A stretch of DNA of 55,280 nucleotides from CAYLLT01 sp964591605. Its GTDB lineage: Bacteria; Planctomycetota; Phycisphaerae; UBA1845; PWPN01. This document shows positions 1-7,635 of this stretch, piece by piece. Made by a program: the position numbers and the translations under genes. The notes beneath the pieces were generated by a model. That model was not told the origin of the DNA. It did not search any database and saw nothing but the letters and a program-made list of their open reading frames with translations. The stretch covers positions 1 to 55,280 of the forward strand of contig CAZQEN010000003.1 of NCBI GenBank assembly GCA_964591605.1, in the 5' to 3' direction. Each line of letters begins with the position of its first letter. Position 1 is the stretch's first letter.

Positions 1-1362
1 TCGCTCGTCTACATGATCGACGACATCGGCAGCACGCCGCGGTTCGCCGAGTACGTGCTCAAGAAGATCGAGGTCGAGAGCTTCGGGCGAATCCGCATGA
101 CGCCGGCCAATACCGTCGTCGGCTGCTCGACACCGGCCGTCATCGAGCTCTACGAGCGGCTGGGCTTTCGGATCCTGCCGTTCGAACTCGCGGACCGGGC
201 GGCGGGGCGATACGCCGCCCAGACACCGTGGGAGCTTCTGACGCACGTCGTGGAGACGCACCGGCAGGGCCGCGACTGGCGCACCGACGAGACGTACCTG
301 CGCAAAGTCGCCCGCGCGACCCGCCGCCTGTACGACAAGTACGACTTCGGCAACGCGATCATTCAGCTGCACCAGGACCCTCTGCTGACCAGCGACGGCG
401 ACATCACCGAAACGCGCGACTACAACACATACGTCCGCTCGTTCGACCAGGGAGCGGAGCGCAAGTACGCCCTCATCCGCGGCCTGGTCGCCCCCGGCCG
501 CATCGTCGACATCGGCTGCTGCACCGGCTCGATCCTGCGCGAGATGACGCTCGATGAGTCGCTGCGCGAGTCGGACTTCTACGGCATCGAGGTGGCCCGG
601 CCGCTCTACGCCGAGTGCGTGCACCGCAAGGAACTGGGCGCGTTCGCCAACGACAACGTCTTCTTCTATCAGCGCGATTTCGCCGCCGGCCCGGTCTTCC
701 CGTCCGGCAGCGTCAACACGTTTACCACGTTCTCGCTCACGCACGAGATCGAGTCGTACCAGGGCCGCCCGCAGCTCGAGCGGTTCATGAGACTGCTGTT
801 CGACCAGCTCGCCAGCGGCGGGCGGTGGATCAACGTCGATGTGATCGGGCCGCCGGATCGCGACGCAGAGGTCTATCTGTGGCTCAGCCGCGCCGACGGC
901 CGGTGCGACGACTGGGAGCGCGAGTTTCCGGGTAAACAGCGAGACGCACTGCGGGAATACCTCGACGGCCTCTCGACGTTCGCGCGGTTCCAGCGCTTCG
1001 CCCGTGACTTCCGTCGCGACGAGGGCGGGCAGATCCGCTTCGAGATCGAGGAAATCACCGGCGAGCCGTATGTGCGGCTGCGTCTCGAAGACGCCTGCGA
1101 ATTCCTGAGCAAGAAGGACTACACCGACAACTGGCAGAGTGAAATGCATGAGCGGTTCTGCTTCTGGAGCTTCGCGGAATGGAAGAGCGCGGTCGAGCGC
1201 TCGGGGTTCCGCGTGCATCCGTCGTCGTATGAGCTGCTCAACCCGTGGATCGTCGCGAACCGCTACGAAGGCAAGGTGCGGCTCCTCCGCGGGGAGGGCG
1301 ACCGCCTCACCCCGCTCCCCTGGCCCGCCTCGAACATGGTCCTCGTCGCCGAGAAAGTGTAG
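1..1362 (+). CDS. Nucleotidyltransferase-like / class I SAM methyltransferase fusion, 5' end cut off
   Basis: The frame is open from the first base, so the protein probably starts outside the window; the first ATG in view is at 13. The N-terminal ~70 residues (GSTPRFAEYV, CSTPAVIELYERLGFRI) look like the tail of a nucleotidyltransferase-type domain. A class I SAM-dependent methyltransferase domain follows, with its glycine-rich SAM loop (VDIGCCTGS) near residue 162 counted from position 13 and a second strand at FYGIEVARP. The C-terminal part keeps acidic and aromatic positions but shows no motif I can name. No substrate can be assigned. It converges on rtcA with an 18-base gap holding an imperfect GC hairpin (about 1359-1383) that may separate the two transcripts. 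The methyltransferase call is firm; the N-terminal domain call is an inference. Confidence 0.7.
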   Translation, partial: SLVYMIDDIGSTPRFAEYVLKKIEVESFGRIRMTPANTVVGCSTPAVIELYERLGFRILPFELADRAAGRYAAQTPWELLTHVVETHRQGRDWRTDETYLRKVARATRRLYDKYDFGNAIIQLHQDPLLTSDGDITETRDYNTYVRSFDQGAERKYALIRGLVAPGRIVDIGCCTGSILREMTLDESLRESDFYGIEVARPLYAECVHRKELGAFANDNVFFYQRDFAAGPVFPSGSVNTFTTFSLTHEIESYQGRPQLERFMRLLFDQLASGGRWINVDVIGPPDRDAEVYLWLSRADGRCDDWEREFPGKQRDALREYLDGLSTFARFQRFARDFRRDEGGQIRFEIEEITGEPYVRLRLEDACEFLSKKDYTDNWQSEMHERFCFWSFAEWKSAVERSGFRVHPSSYELLNPWIVANRYEGKVRLLRGEGDRLTPLPWPASNMVLVAEKV

Positions 1363-1380
1363 CGGCCGCCTCCGCGGCTG

Positions 1381-2493
1381 CTAAAGGCGTTTGACCTCCA
1401 CGCGGCAGCGCTGCGCGCCCTCGGAGGTCACGTCGATCAACACCGGCAGAAACCGGCGGATCACGTCGATGTTCGTTGTGCTGTGCGGCGTGAGCGGAAG
1501 CGTCGCGAACGATCCGCCGCCGGCCATGGCCATCGGCAGCAGCAACTGGTCGGCCAGGTGCTCGCACACCGGAACGTCGGCCTCCAGGTAGCGCTTCGCC
1601 TGCCCCAGCGCGTCGGCGGCGACGGCCTCGCTGGTCACGCCGCGCATGCCGAAGCCGGTGAAGACGGCCGTGACATGCTCGCACGCCAGCTCGATGATCA
1701 GCACGTTGCCCGGCCCGCACGCGGGGTCGAGATCCTCGACGCGCAGGCACTCGGGTGGCCAGCCGAGCCCCTCGCGGATCACCTTGAGCTCGCGCTCCGC
1801 GATTCCGCGCGAGAGCCCGGCCGCCACCGCACGGCACACGCGCTCGCGGATCTCGCCGCAGTCGTCGAGCTCGATTCGCGAAAGCCCGGGGGAGTTGTCG
1901 GGAGTTTTGTCAGCGAGGTCTGGGTGTTGAACCTCGGAGGGCCTCTGTGCAACCGAGGTCCCGTCCGGCAGACGGCACCTACCGGGCTCGATCTGCACGA
2001 CGATGCGTCCGCCGCCGGCCGGGAAGAAACCCGGCCGCTCCAGCGCGACGCTCACGCGCGGCCCCATGCGTTCCAGAACCGGCAGGAACGAGCGGGCCAG
2101 AAAGTCCACCGGCGGCGCGTGCGGGTTATGCGTTCCGCCCTCGATCCGCACGGTCGACGGCCCGTCGGCCACCATCAGCGCCGGCAGAATGGTCTGAAGC
2201 ACGAGCGTCGTGCTGCCGGCCGAGCCGATCGAGAAGCGATAGTCGCCCGCGTTGATCCCCTGCGGCCGGAACTCCAGCTCGCGAGACCCCAGCACCGCCC
2301 CGATCACCTCCGCGTTGCTGACGCGGGACGCGGCCGTCACGGCCGTCAGGTGCTGGCGCAGCAGCCCCGGTTTCGCCCGCCCGGCCCGGATCTTCTCGAT
2401 CCGCAGCGGCGTGCCCGTCACCATCGACAGCGCCAGCGAACTCCGCAGGATCTGTCCCCCGCCTTCGCCTTGTGAGCCGTCGATCGTGATCAC
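1381..2493 (-). CDS. rtcA: RNA 3'-terminal phosphate cyclase
   Basis: RtcA converts an RNA 3'-phosphate into a 2',3'-cyclic phosphate using ATP through a covalent histidine-AMP intermediate. Family signatures are clear: the N-terminal glycine-rich segment GSQGEGGGQILRSS (residues 6-19), RPGFFPAGGGR (153-163), and the C-terminal HSTTN carrying the presumed adenylated histidine (His337, matching His309 of the E. coli enzyme). At 370 residues it is about 30 longer than usual; the excess is an insertion at residues 175-203. The start is GTG at 2493, four bases after the higA stop, with no good ribosome site, so translation is probably coupled to higA. No rtcB or rtcR is visible. The family call is secure; a role tied to the toxin is inference from position. 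Confidence 0.95.
   Translation of the reverse strand: MITIDGSQGEGGGQILRSSLALSMVTGTPLRIEKIRAGRAKPGLLRQHLTAVTAASRVSNAEVIGAVLGSRELEFRPQGINAGDYRFSIGSAGSTTLVLQTILPALMVADGPSTVRIEGGTHNPHAPPVDFLARSFLPVLERMGPRVSVALERPGFFPAGGGRIVVQIEPGRCRLPDGTSVAQRPSEVQHPDLADKTPDNSPGLSRIELDDCGEIRERVCRAVAAGLSRGIAERELKVIREGLGWPPECLRVEDLDPACGPGNVLIIELACEHVTAVFTGFGMRGVTSEAVAADALGQAKRYLEADVPVCEHLADQLLLPMAMAGGGSFATLPLTPHSTTNIDVIRRFLPVLIDVTSEGAQRCRVEVKRL
1885..1971 (-). other. In-frame insertion inside rtcA
   Basis: This 87-base segment encodes residues 175-203 of RtcA, between the conserved EPGRCR and GEIRERV stretches, where other RtcA proteins have little or nothing. It contains an inverted repeat (ACCTCGG at 1931-1937 with CCGAGGT at 1953-1959) and a direct repeat of GGAGTT at 1891 and 1901. 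It looks like a small palindromic element read through in frame. Its boundaries are estimated from recalled family sequences. Confidence 0.45.
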
Positions 2494-2497
2494 ATCA

Positions 2498-2923
2498 TCA
2501 GTCCATGAACAGCGTCGGGGCTACCCTGAAATGAGCACCCAGCACCTTCGCATGCTCCCACGTCAGCCGCCGCTCTCCTTTGAGGATTTTCGAGCCCATC
2601 GTCGGATGCATGCCCAGCAGGCGTGCCAAGTCCGACCCAGACATCCCCGCTTCATTGAGGACATGCCGGATCATCTGTGCCGCCGACAGCTTCGAGAGGT
2701 CGATGGCGTGCCGCTTTGATTCGTACACCTCGACGAGTTCCACCCAGGTCTCGAGGTAGTCCGCTTGTCCCTTCGTTAAGTGCTCGATCTGCATGAGGCG
2801 ATCGATCATTTCCACGGCGTTCGAGTGCTGGACATCGTCCTGAACGGCCATGGGAGGCATCAACTCCACCAGTTTCGCAAAGGACCTGGGCAGCGCTGCG
2901 GATTTCATCTCCTTGAGCTGCAT
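2498..2923 (-). CDS. higA: HigA-type antitoxin, helix-turn-helix
   Basis: 141 residues from the ATG at 2923. The C-terminal half is an XRE/Cro helix-turn-helix (SGSDLARLLGMHPTMGSKIL and following KGERRLTW), as in the HigA antitoxins that pair with HigB and repress their own operon. The N-terminal ~75 residues are acidic and helical, as in the longer HigA forms that carry the toxin-binding region. I prefer 2923 over the in-frame ATG at 2938 because AAGGAG lies five bases upstream of it; the longer form would overlap higB by 13 bases. Order toxin-first, antitoxin-second is typical of hig modules. rtcA starts four bases after its stop. Confidence 0.85.
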   Translation of the reverse strand: MQLKEMKSAALPRSFAKLVELMPPMAVQDDVQHSNAVEMIDRLMQIEHLTKGQADYLETWVELVEVYESKRHAIDLSKLSAAQMIRHVLNEAGMSGSDLARLLGMHPTMGSKILKGERRLTWEHAKVLGAHFRVAPTLFMD

Positions 2924-2925
2924 TT

Positions 2926-3228
2926 CTACTCCTTCCATTTGCCTGTGCCGTACTCGGTATGGGTCAGCACACAGCGGATATTGATGAGTTGCCAGTCATA
3001 TCGGATGCGAGCGATCAAACGGTATTTGTTGCCGCCGACGTTGAACACCGTCAGAATCCCACTTTGGGGCGTGGCAACAGCATCTGCGTGCGGATAAACG
3101 CTGCGGACCTCGGCAATACTCCGCCATTCAGCCGCCAGTGCCGTTCTGTACCATTCGCGCAACGGCTGCTCCGCATCCCGGTGCCGTCTCCAGAAGTCCT
3201 CCAGCGTCTTGCGGCTGATCACTCGCAT
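2926..3228 (-). CDS. higB: HigB-type mRNA interferase toxin
   Basis: 100 residues, the normal size for the HigB branch of the RelE/ParE fold that cuts translated mRNA. Matching features are an N-terminal helical stretch with FWRRHRDAEQPLREWY, the middle core FNVGGNKYRLIARI, and the C-terminal VLTHTEYGTGKWK with the basic and tyrosine residues usual at the end of this family. It is the first gene of the operon. The ATG at 3228 has no Shine-Dalgarno sequence and lies eight bases below a good -10 box, so the message may be leaderless. Its stop is two bases from the preferred higA start. Confidence 0.87.
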   Translation of the reverse strand: MRVISRKTLEDFWRRHRDAEQPLREWYRTALAAEWRSIAEVRSVYPHADAVATPQSGILTVFNVGGNKYRLIARIRYDWQLINIRCVLTHTEYGTGKWKE

Positions 3229-3230
3229 GC

Positions 3231-3265
3231 TTAGACATTTTGTCTAATGAAAGGCCCGTTGTCAA
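3231..3265 (-). promoter_or_regulatory. Promoter and palindromic operator of higB-higA-rtcA
   Basis: On the minus strand TTGACA (3265-3260) is followed after exactly 17 bases by CAAAAT (3242-3237), a good sigma-70-type pair. The perfect inverted repeat TTAGACA-TTT-TGTCTAA (3231-3247) covers the -10 box and ends two bases before the higB ATG. That is where a HigA dimer would be expected to bind to repress its own transcription. The initiation point should fall within a few bases of the start codon. Confidence 0.75.
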
Positions 3266-3468
3266 TTCCTCACACAAGCCTGCGGAAAACGTTCTGTGTC
3301 GCCCGTCTGCCCACGTGCCGCTCTACCGCGCCGCTCCCGTCTTGACATTTGCCGCCACCTCGACGCCAATGATGGTCGATTCCAGCGTCGGCTTACATCC
3401 AGAACCATGAGTGGCGTGAGTGACGCTCGAACAGCCGGTCAGCGATTGATGCGGAGGGTGCTGCAGAA

Positions 3469-4983
3469 GTGAGCGCACACTGGAGCGTCGAGCAGGTTTC
3501 AGCACTCGCGCCGGACGAGAGTTCGCTGCGCTCGGGGCGAGAGCTTGCGCAGCCGGCAAAGTGGGCCACGCTCGGGCGCGATGAGCGCAGTGCGTGGGGG
3601 GAGATCAAAGGGAGCGGCAAGAACCCGTACCAGACACGGATCGACCTGTCGGAGCCGGCGTTCAAGTGTTCGTGCCCGAGCCGCAAGTTCCCGTGCAAAC
3701 ATGCCATCGGGCTGTTCCTGATTCTCGTCGAGCATCCGGGGAAGGTGACGGCGGGCGAGCCGCCGGAGTGGGTGGCGACGTGGCTGGCGGATCGAGCCTC
3801 GCGGGCGGAGAAGAAGGCGGCGAAAGAGCAGGCGCGGGCCGAGGGAGAAGCGGCAGGGCCGGCCGCTGTTCGCGATGAGGCGGCGGCGGCGAAACGGGCG
3901 GCGCAGCGCGAGGCGAAGGTCACGGCCGGCATGGGCGAGCTTGGGCAGTGGCTGCGCGACCTGGTGCGGCAGGGCCTGGCCGCTATCCATCATCAGCCGG
4001 ATATCTGGCCGCAGATGGCGGCGCGCCTGGTCGATGCCCAGGCGCCGGCGGCGGCGCGGCTCGTGCGCGAGTGCGGCGAACTCGCGGCATCGGGCCAGGG
4101 CTGGGAGTCGCGCGTCCTGCGGCGGCTCGGGCTGCTGCATCTGCTCGTCGAGGCGTGGCAGCGAATCGAGAGCCTGCCCGCGGAAACGCAGGCCGACGTA
4201 CGCAGCGTCATCGGCTTTACACAGAATCAGGACGAAGTGCTCGCGCAGGCGGGCGTGGCCGACGAGTGGCTGATCCTGGGCCAGCGCGTCGAACAGGAAG
4301 ACCAGATCCGCGTGCAGCGGACGTGGCTGTGGGGCGTGAGCAGCGCAAGCGTCAAGCCAACAGAGCTCGAAGCGCAAGCGAGGGGTTCAGTAGAGCCCGC
4401 AGCGCAAGCAAGGGGTTTGCCGGGGGTCGCACGTCTTCCACATAACCCCTCGCTTGCGCTTCGGGCTCCACTGGGACCGGCACTGGTGCTGAGTTTCGCT
4501 GCACCCGGCCAGCCACTGGACGCTTCGCTCATACCCGGCTGCCGTCTCAGCGGCGAACTCGTTTTCTTTCCCGGCGGTGCACCGCAGCGGGCGCTGGTCA
4601 AACAGCGCGGCGAGGTCACGGGGATCGCCGAGTGGGCGGGCTGCGACACCATCGCTGCGGCGATCGAATCCGATGCCGCCGCGCTTGCCGCCAATCCCTG
4701 GCACCGGATCTCCGGCTTTTCGCTGCGGCAGGTCCACATCGTCCACGGGGGCGCGGGCGCCGCGCCCGCCGGCGTGGGCGAATGGAGCGTGCGCGACGCG
4801 GAGGGCGCGGTATTGCCCATCTCGCCGCGCTTCGGCACCGGCTGGACACTGCTGGCCCTGAGCGGCGGAGAGCCGATCGACCTGTTCGGCGAGTGGGACG
4901 GCGAATCGCTTCTGCCGCTGAGCGCCTGGGTGTGCGGGCGTTTCCATACTCTCGCGATGCGGAGGATGCTGGATGCCGGGTGA
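3469..4983 (+). CDS. SWIM zinc-finger protein, first gene of the MoxR/VWA cluster
   Basis: 504 residues from a GTG at 3469, preceded by GGAGG at 3452-3456. A SWIM zinc finger is complete: Cys67-x-Cys69, then Cys76-x-His78, in FKCSCPSRKFPCKH. SWIM domains bind zinc and are thought to contact nucleic acid or protein. After it comes an alanine/lysine/glutamate-rich helical segment (~100-150), then a helical region, then a C-terminal beta-rich domain. Residues ~298-334 are encoded by a dispersed palindromic repeat read in frame (EAQARG ... NPSLALRAP), so this part is probably not ancestral. The end overlaps the next gene by 11 bases. SWIM proteins of this kind accompany MoxR and VWA genes, as yehQ does in E. 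coli. Confidence 0.85.
   Translation: MSAHWSVEQVSALAPDESSLRSGRELAQPAKWATLGRDERSAWGEIKGSGKNPYQTRIDLSEPAFKCSCPSRKFPCKHAIGLFLILVEHPGKVTAGEPPEWVATWLADRASRAEKKAAKEQARAEGEAAGPAAVRDEAAAAKRAAQREAKVTAGMGELGQWLRDLVRQGLAAIHHQPDIWPQMAARLVDAQAPAAARLVRECGELAASGQGWESRVLRRLGLLHLLVEAWQRIESLPAETQADVRSVIGFTQNQDEVLAQAGVADEWLILGQRVEQEDQIRVQRTWLWGVSSASVKPTELEAQARGSVEPAAQARGLPGVARLPHNPSLALRAPLGPALVLSFAAPGQPLDASLIPGCRLSGELVFFPGGAPQRALVKQRGEVTGIAEWAGCDTIAAAIESDAAALAANPWHRISGFSLRQVHIVHGGAGAAPAGVGEWSVRDAEGAVLPISPRFGTGWTLLALSGGEPIDLFGEWDGESLLPLSAWVCGRFHTLAMRRMLDAG
4362..4470 (+). repeat. Dispersed palindromic repeat, family A, inside the SWIM gene
   Basis: Two forward half-units (4364-4387 and 4393-4417, core AGCGCAAGCGAGGGGTT) face one inverted half-unit (4444-4468, core AACCCCTCGCTTGCGCT), so the stretch can fold into a long hairpin. 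Related copies lie at 42613-42690 and 53330-53407. The element is translated without a stop within the SWIM protein. Confidence 0.85.
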
Positions 4984-6559
4984 TCCGCTCCTGTGGCAGA
5001 AGCTGACGGCCGGCGCGCTGCTCGGAACGGAGCGCGCGGGCGAGAGTGTGTTGCCTCCAACTTCGGAGGAGAGCTCGCTCGGGGGTCTAATGAGCCGGCT
5101 GGCCGCACAGGACCGCGAGGCGAAGTTCCTGGCCGCCGCGGGCGTGACCGCCTTCTGGCTGCGGGCAGGCCGGGCAGCGGAGAAAGTCGCGACCGCCCCG
5201 GATGCGGCCGCAGAGCATGAGGAGAATCGCGTCTGCGGCGTGCGCGCCGAAGCGCACCTGCTCCGCATGCTCAACGGCGAGCAGCGGCAGGTGCTGCCCG
5301 AGTTTCTCAGCGAATTGGCGGCAACGCAGCAGATCGTCCCCGCGCACCTGCTGGCCGATCTCCTGGACCTGGCCGCCGCGCAGCGGTCTTATCGCGAAGG
5401 GCTCACACCGGTCATCGGGCACCGCGGCGCCTGGCTGGCCGCACAGAATCCGGACTGGTCGTTCGTTCTGGGCGAGACGCTCGATCCGGCGACGTGGGAG
5501 ACCGGCTCGTTTGACGAGCGCGTCGCGCTCCTCCGGCATCTGAGACAAACATCGCCGACAGCCGGTCGCGAGCTGGTCGAGCGGACATGGAAGGACGACT
5601 CACCCGAACACCGTGCCGCCTTTATCGAATTGTTTGCGGTCGGGCTCGACGCGGGCGACGAGCCTTTGCTCGAAACGTCGCTGGACGATCGCCGCAAGGA
5701 GGTGCGCCGGGTGGCGGCGGAGCTGCTTGCGCGGTTGCCGGAATCCGCGCTCGTACAACGCATGATCGAGCGGACCACGCCGCTCGTGCAGTGCCAGGCC
5801 GGCAAAAAAGGCATCCTGCGCGGCAAGGCGCTAACACTGGAAATCACGCTGCCGGAAGTCTGCGACAAAGCAATGATCCGCGACGGCATCGAGCAGAAAG
5901 CGGGGCGATCGGGCTACGGCGAGCGGGCGTGGTGGCTCATGCAGATGCTCTCGGCGGTTCCGCCGCGGACGTGGTCGACGCGCTTCGACCAGAAGCCGCA
6001 GACGCTCGTCGAGCTCGCCCATTCGACGGAGTGGAAACGGGCATTGCTGAACGGATGGGCGACGGCCGCCGTGCGGCATCGAGACAAAGAGTGGGCCATC
6101 GCGCTGCTCAGTGGCTGGATCGCGCACCTCGCGCCCGATGCGGCGGCGGACGAGCAGCCCTCGCCCGAACTGCTCGCGGGGCTGGCGAGCGTTGTGCCGC
6201 AAAATGAACTGGAGGGCATTATCGCCTCATCGCTCAAGGCGGCGAAGCTCTCGGCTGATCATCCGCTGCTGGCCGTCGCCCAGCACCTGCCCGCGCGCTG
6301 GGGAAAGCCGCTCTCCGAGATGGTTCTGAACGTGATCGAGTCGCACCTGCGCTCGTCAGGCGCAAATGTCTCGTGGTCGCTGCTGCAGATGACGGCTGAT
6401 CGCTTCGCGCTGCGGATTTCGCCGGAGATAGTGCCACGCACGGCCGCACTGCTCGACCATCAGCCGCCCGATCGCCCGCCGGTGTACGTCAGTGCCGTCA
6501 AACGCTTCATCGATACCGTCCGCTTCCGACACGACATGCTCAAGGAGATCCACGCATGA
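4973..6559 (+). CDS. DUF5691 family protein of the MoxR/VWA cluster
   Basis: 528 residues, starting 11 bases inside the SWIM gene. The opening (LLWQKLTAGALLGTER) and the later GHRGAWLAAQNPDW are typical of DUF5691 proteins, which are found beside SWIM, MoxR and VWA genes. The protein is almost wholly helical with HEAT-like pairs, for example DRRKEVRRVAAELLARLPES near residues 230-250, which suggests a scaffold rather than an enzyme. No catalytic motif is visible. The stop overlaps the MoxR start by four bases (ATGA), a sign of coupled translation. Confidence 0.8.
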   Translation: MPGDPLLWQKLTAGALLGTERAGESVLPPTSEESSLGGLMSRLAAQDREAKFLAAAGVTAFWLRAGRAAEKVATAPDAAAEHEENRVCGVRAEAHLLRMLNGEQRQVLPEFLSELAATQQIVPAHLLADLLDLAAAQRSYREGLTPVIGHRGAWLAAQNPDWSFVLGETLDPATWETGSFDERVALLRHLRQTSPTAGRELVERTWKDDSPEHRAAFIELFAVGLDAGDEPLLETSLDDRRKEVRRVAAELLARLPESALVQRMIERTTPLVQCQAGKKGILRGKALTLEITLPEVCDKAMIRDGIEQKAGRSGYGERAWWLMQMLSAVPPRTWSTRFDQKPQTLVELAHSTEWKRALLNGWATAAVRHRDKEWAIALLSGWIAHLAPDAAADEQPSPELLAGLASVVPQNELEGIIASSLKAAKLSADHPLLAVAQHLPARWGKPLSEMVLNVIESHLRSSGANVSWSLLQMTADRFALRISPEIVPRTAALLDHQPPDRPPVYVSAVKRFIDTVRFRHDMLKEIHA

Positions 6560-7635
6560 GCGAGGTCCTGCGTCAGCACGCCGAACAGCTCTTCGCCCGC
6601 GAGTTCGAGGAACTCGCCAGGGCCGACACGCATCAGAAACCGCCGAACTGGCGGCTCTCGCCCTGGGCGGTGGCGATGTACGTGCTCGGCGGGCGGCTCG
6701 ACAGCGGGTTCGAGATCACGCCCAAATACATCGGCAGCCGGCGGCTCATGGAGATCGCCATCGCGACGCTCGCGACCGATCGGGCGCTCCTGCTGCTCGG
6801 CGTTCCGGGGACGGCCAAGACGTGGGTGGCCGAACACCTCTCGGCGGCGATCAGCGGCGACTCGACGCTGCTCGTGCAGGGGACGGCCGGCACGCCCGAA
6901 GAGGCCATCCGCTACGGGTGGAACTATGCGCTTCTGCTCGCCGAAGGCCCGTCGCGCAGGGCGATGGTGCCCAGCCCGGTGATGCGGGCGATGCAGGAGG
7001 GCAAGATCGCCCGCGTCGAGGAGCTCACGCGCATTCCGTCGGATGTGCAGGACACGTTGATCACGATCCTCTCGGAAAAAACGCTGCCGATCCCGGAACT
7101 CAACGAAGAGGTGCAGGCGGTCAAAGGCTTCAACGTCATTGCGACGGCCAACAATCGCGACCGAGGCGTCAACGAGCTCTCCAGCGCGCTCAAACGCCGG
7201 TTCAATACTGTCGTGCTCCCCGTCCCCGCGAACGTCGAGGAGGAGGTCACGATCGTCCAGCAGCGCGTCGCCGCACTGGGCCAGGCGCTCGAACTTCCGA
7301 GCGAGCCGCCCGCCCTCGAGGAGATCCGCCGCGTGGTTACCGTCTTCCGCGAACTCCGCGACGGCAAGACGGCCGACGGCAAAACGAAGGTCAAATCCCC
7401 CAGCGGCACGATGAGCACGGCCGAGGCCATCTCTGTCATCAACAGCGGCCTGGCCCTGGCCGGCCACTTCGGCGACGGCCGCATGCGCGCCGCCGACGTC
7501 GCCTCCGGCCTCGTCGGCGCCGTCGTCAAAGACCCCGTGCAGGACCAGATCGTCTGGCAGGAGTACCTGGAGACAGTCGTGAAGGAGCGCGACGGGTGGA
7601 AGGACCTGTATCGCGCGTGCCGGGAGGCGACGTGA
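6556..7635 (+). CDS. MoxR-family AAA+ ATPase
   Basis: 359 residues. Walker A is GVPGTAKT (82-89), the Walker B region IARVEEL (151-157) has the paired acidic residues of AAA+ proteins, sensor 1 is ATANNRDRG (197-205) and the arginine finger lies in ALKRRF (211-216). MoxR ATPases work with VWA-domain partners as chaperones that remodel or load metal into target proteins. Here the VWA partner is encoded five genes later in the same cluster. The arrangement resembles the E. coli yehL group. The start overlaps the DUF5691 stop, and the stop overlaps the next start (TGATG), so this is the tightest part of the operon. Confidence 0.92.
   Translation: MSEVLRQHAEQLFAREFEELARADTHQKPPNWRLSPWAVAMYVLGGRLDSGFEITPKYIGSRRLMEIAIATLATDRALLLLGVPGTAKTWVAEHLSAAISGDSTLLVQGTAGTPEEAIRYGWNYALLLAEGPSRRAMVPSPVMRAMQEGKIARVEELTRIPSDVQDTLITILSEKTLPIPELNEEVQAVKGFNVIATANNRDRGVNELSSALKRRFNTVVLPVPANVEEEVTIVQQRVAALGQALELPSEPPALEEIRRVVTVFRELRDGKTADGKTKVKSPSGTMSTAEAISVINSGLALAGHFGDGRMRAADVASGLVGAVVKDPVQDQIVWQEYLETVVKERDGWKDLYRACREAT

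Noticed and set aside
1..1362. Hen1-type RNA methyltransferase that would join an RNA-repair set with rtcA
   Set aside because: The metal-binding Glu-x-x-His-x-x-x-x-x-His pattern of Hen1 is not seen, and the gene is on the opposite strand.
1359..1383. Bidirectional terminator between the methyltransferase gene and rtcA
   Set aside because: The GC stem has a mismatch and no T-run on either strand; noted only as a weak hairpin.
6492..7634. Plus-strand open frame running into the DUF4253 gene from far upstream
   Set aside because: The upstream part is an arginine/alanine-rich shadow of the MoxR gene; the true start overlaps the MoxR stop at 7635.
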